From Comamonadaceae bacterium (GTDB lineage: Bacteria; Pseudomonadota; Gammaproteobacteria; Burkholderiales; Burkholderiaceae_C): 13,982 nt of DNA. Shown piece by piece: positions 13,674 to 13,982 of this stretch. Within the stretch, counting starts at the first letter, position 1; each line of letters starts with the position of its first letter. The stretch lies in NCBI GenBank assembly GCA_027490485.1, contig JAIXYA010000273.1, positions 1 to 13,982 on the forward strand. Direction: 5' to 3'. The notes under the pieces are model-generated. The model did not search any database. It was not told the DNA's origin and was given only the letters and a program-made list of their open reading frames with translations. Both the position numbers and the translations under genes were made by a program.

Positions 13674-13982
<309 letters not shown>

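Overview
The window carries most of an alpha-carboxysome (cso) operon, read leftwards on the minus strand, with its divergent LysR-type regulator. Beyond that regulator lies an ordinary chromosomal region. The organism looks like an autotrophic or facultatively autotrophic betaproteobacterium, most likely Burkholderiales/Comamonadaceae. The reasons are a form IA RubisCO of the carboxysomal type, a membrane-anchored cytochrome c5 typical of that order beside a tRNA-Arg(CCG), moderate GC, and the end of an F1Fo ATP synthase operon. Genus cannot be settled from this window.

Layout, right to left on the minus strand from position 10437: cbbL, cbbS, csoS2, csoSCA, csoS4A, csoS4B, one csoS1 BMC-H gene, a bacterioferritin-like gene, acRAF, mcdA, mcdB, cbbQ and cbbO, which runs off the left edge. 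All thirteen genes share one strand. Gaps are at most 59 bp and several genes overlap, so this looks like one transcription unit. It encodes RubisCO, the scaffold that packs it, the carbonic anhydrase, facet and vertex shell proteins, an assembly chaperone, a two-protein positioning system and the CbbQO activase. cbbR diverges from cbbL across 111 bp that hold a clean inverted repeat. No csoS1D, second BMC-H gene or inorganic-carbon transporter is visible here.

Right of cbbR (plus strand) come a tRNA-Arg(CCG) on the minus strand, a cytochrome c5 gene (plus) with promoter and terminator, a conserved hypothetical gene (minus), an NTF2/SnoaL-like gene (minus) that directly follows atpC, atpC, and the 3' end of atpD at the right edge. 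No stretch longer than about 110 bp lacks a gene.

The points most worth a second look are these: (1) a CbbQ with a Ser-rich N-terminal extension whose L-x-R-x-(Q/H)-A-M motif recurs at the N-termini of CsoSCA and CsoS2, suggesting a shared RubisCO-docking peptide; (2) a candidate -1 frameshift site in csoS2, an A6 run followed at once by a -1-frame stop exactly at the middle/C-terminal domain junction; (3) a bacterioferritin-like protein that keeps all six diiron ligands at Bfr numbering but lacks the haem methionine and the fifth helix; (4) a single BMC-H gene with a CsoS1B-like tail; and (5) the cluster abutting the 3' end of a tRNA-Arg, a possible island junction.
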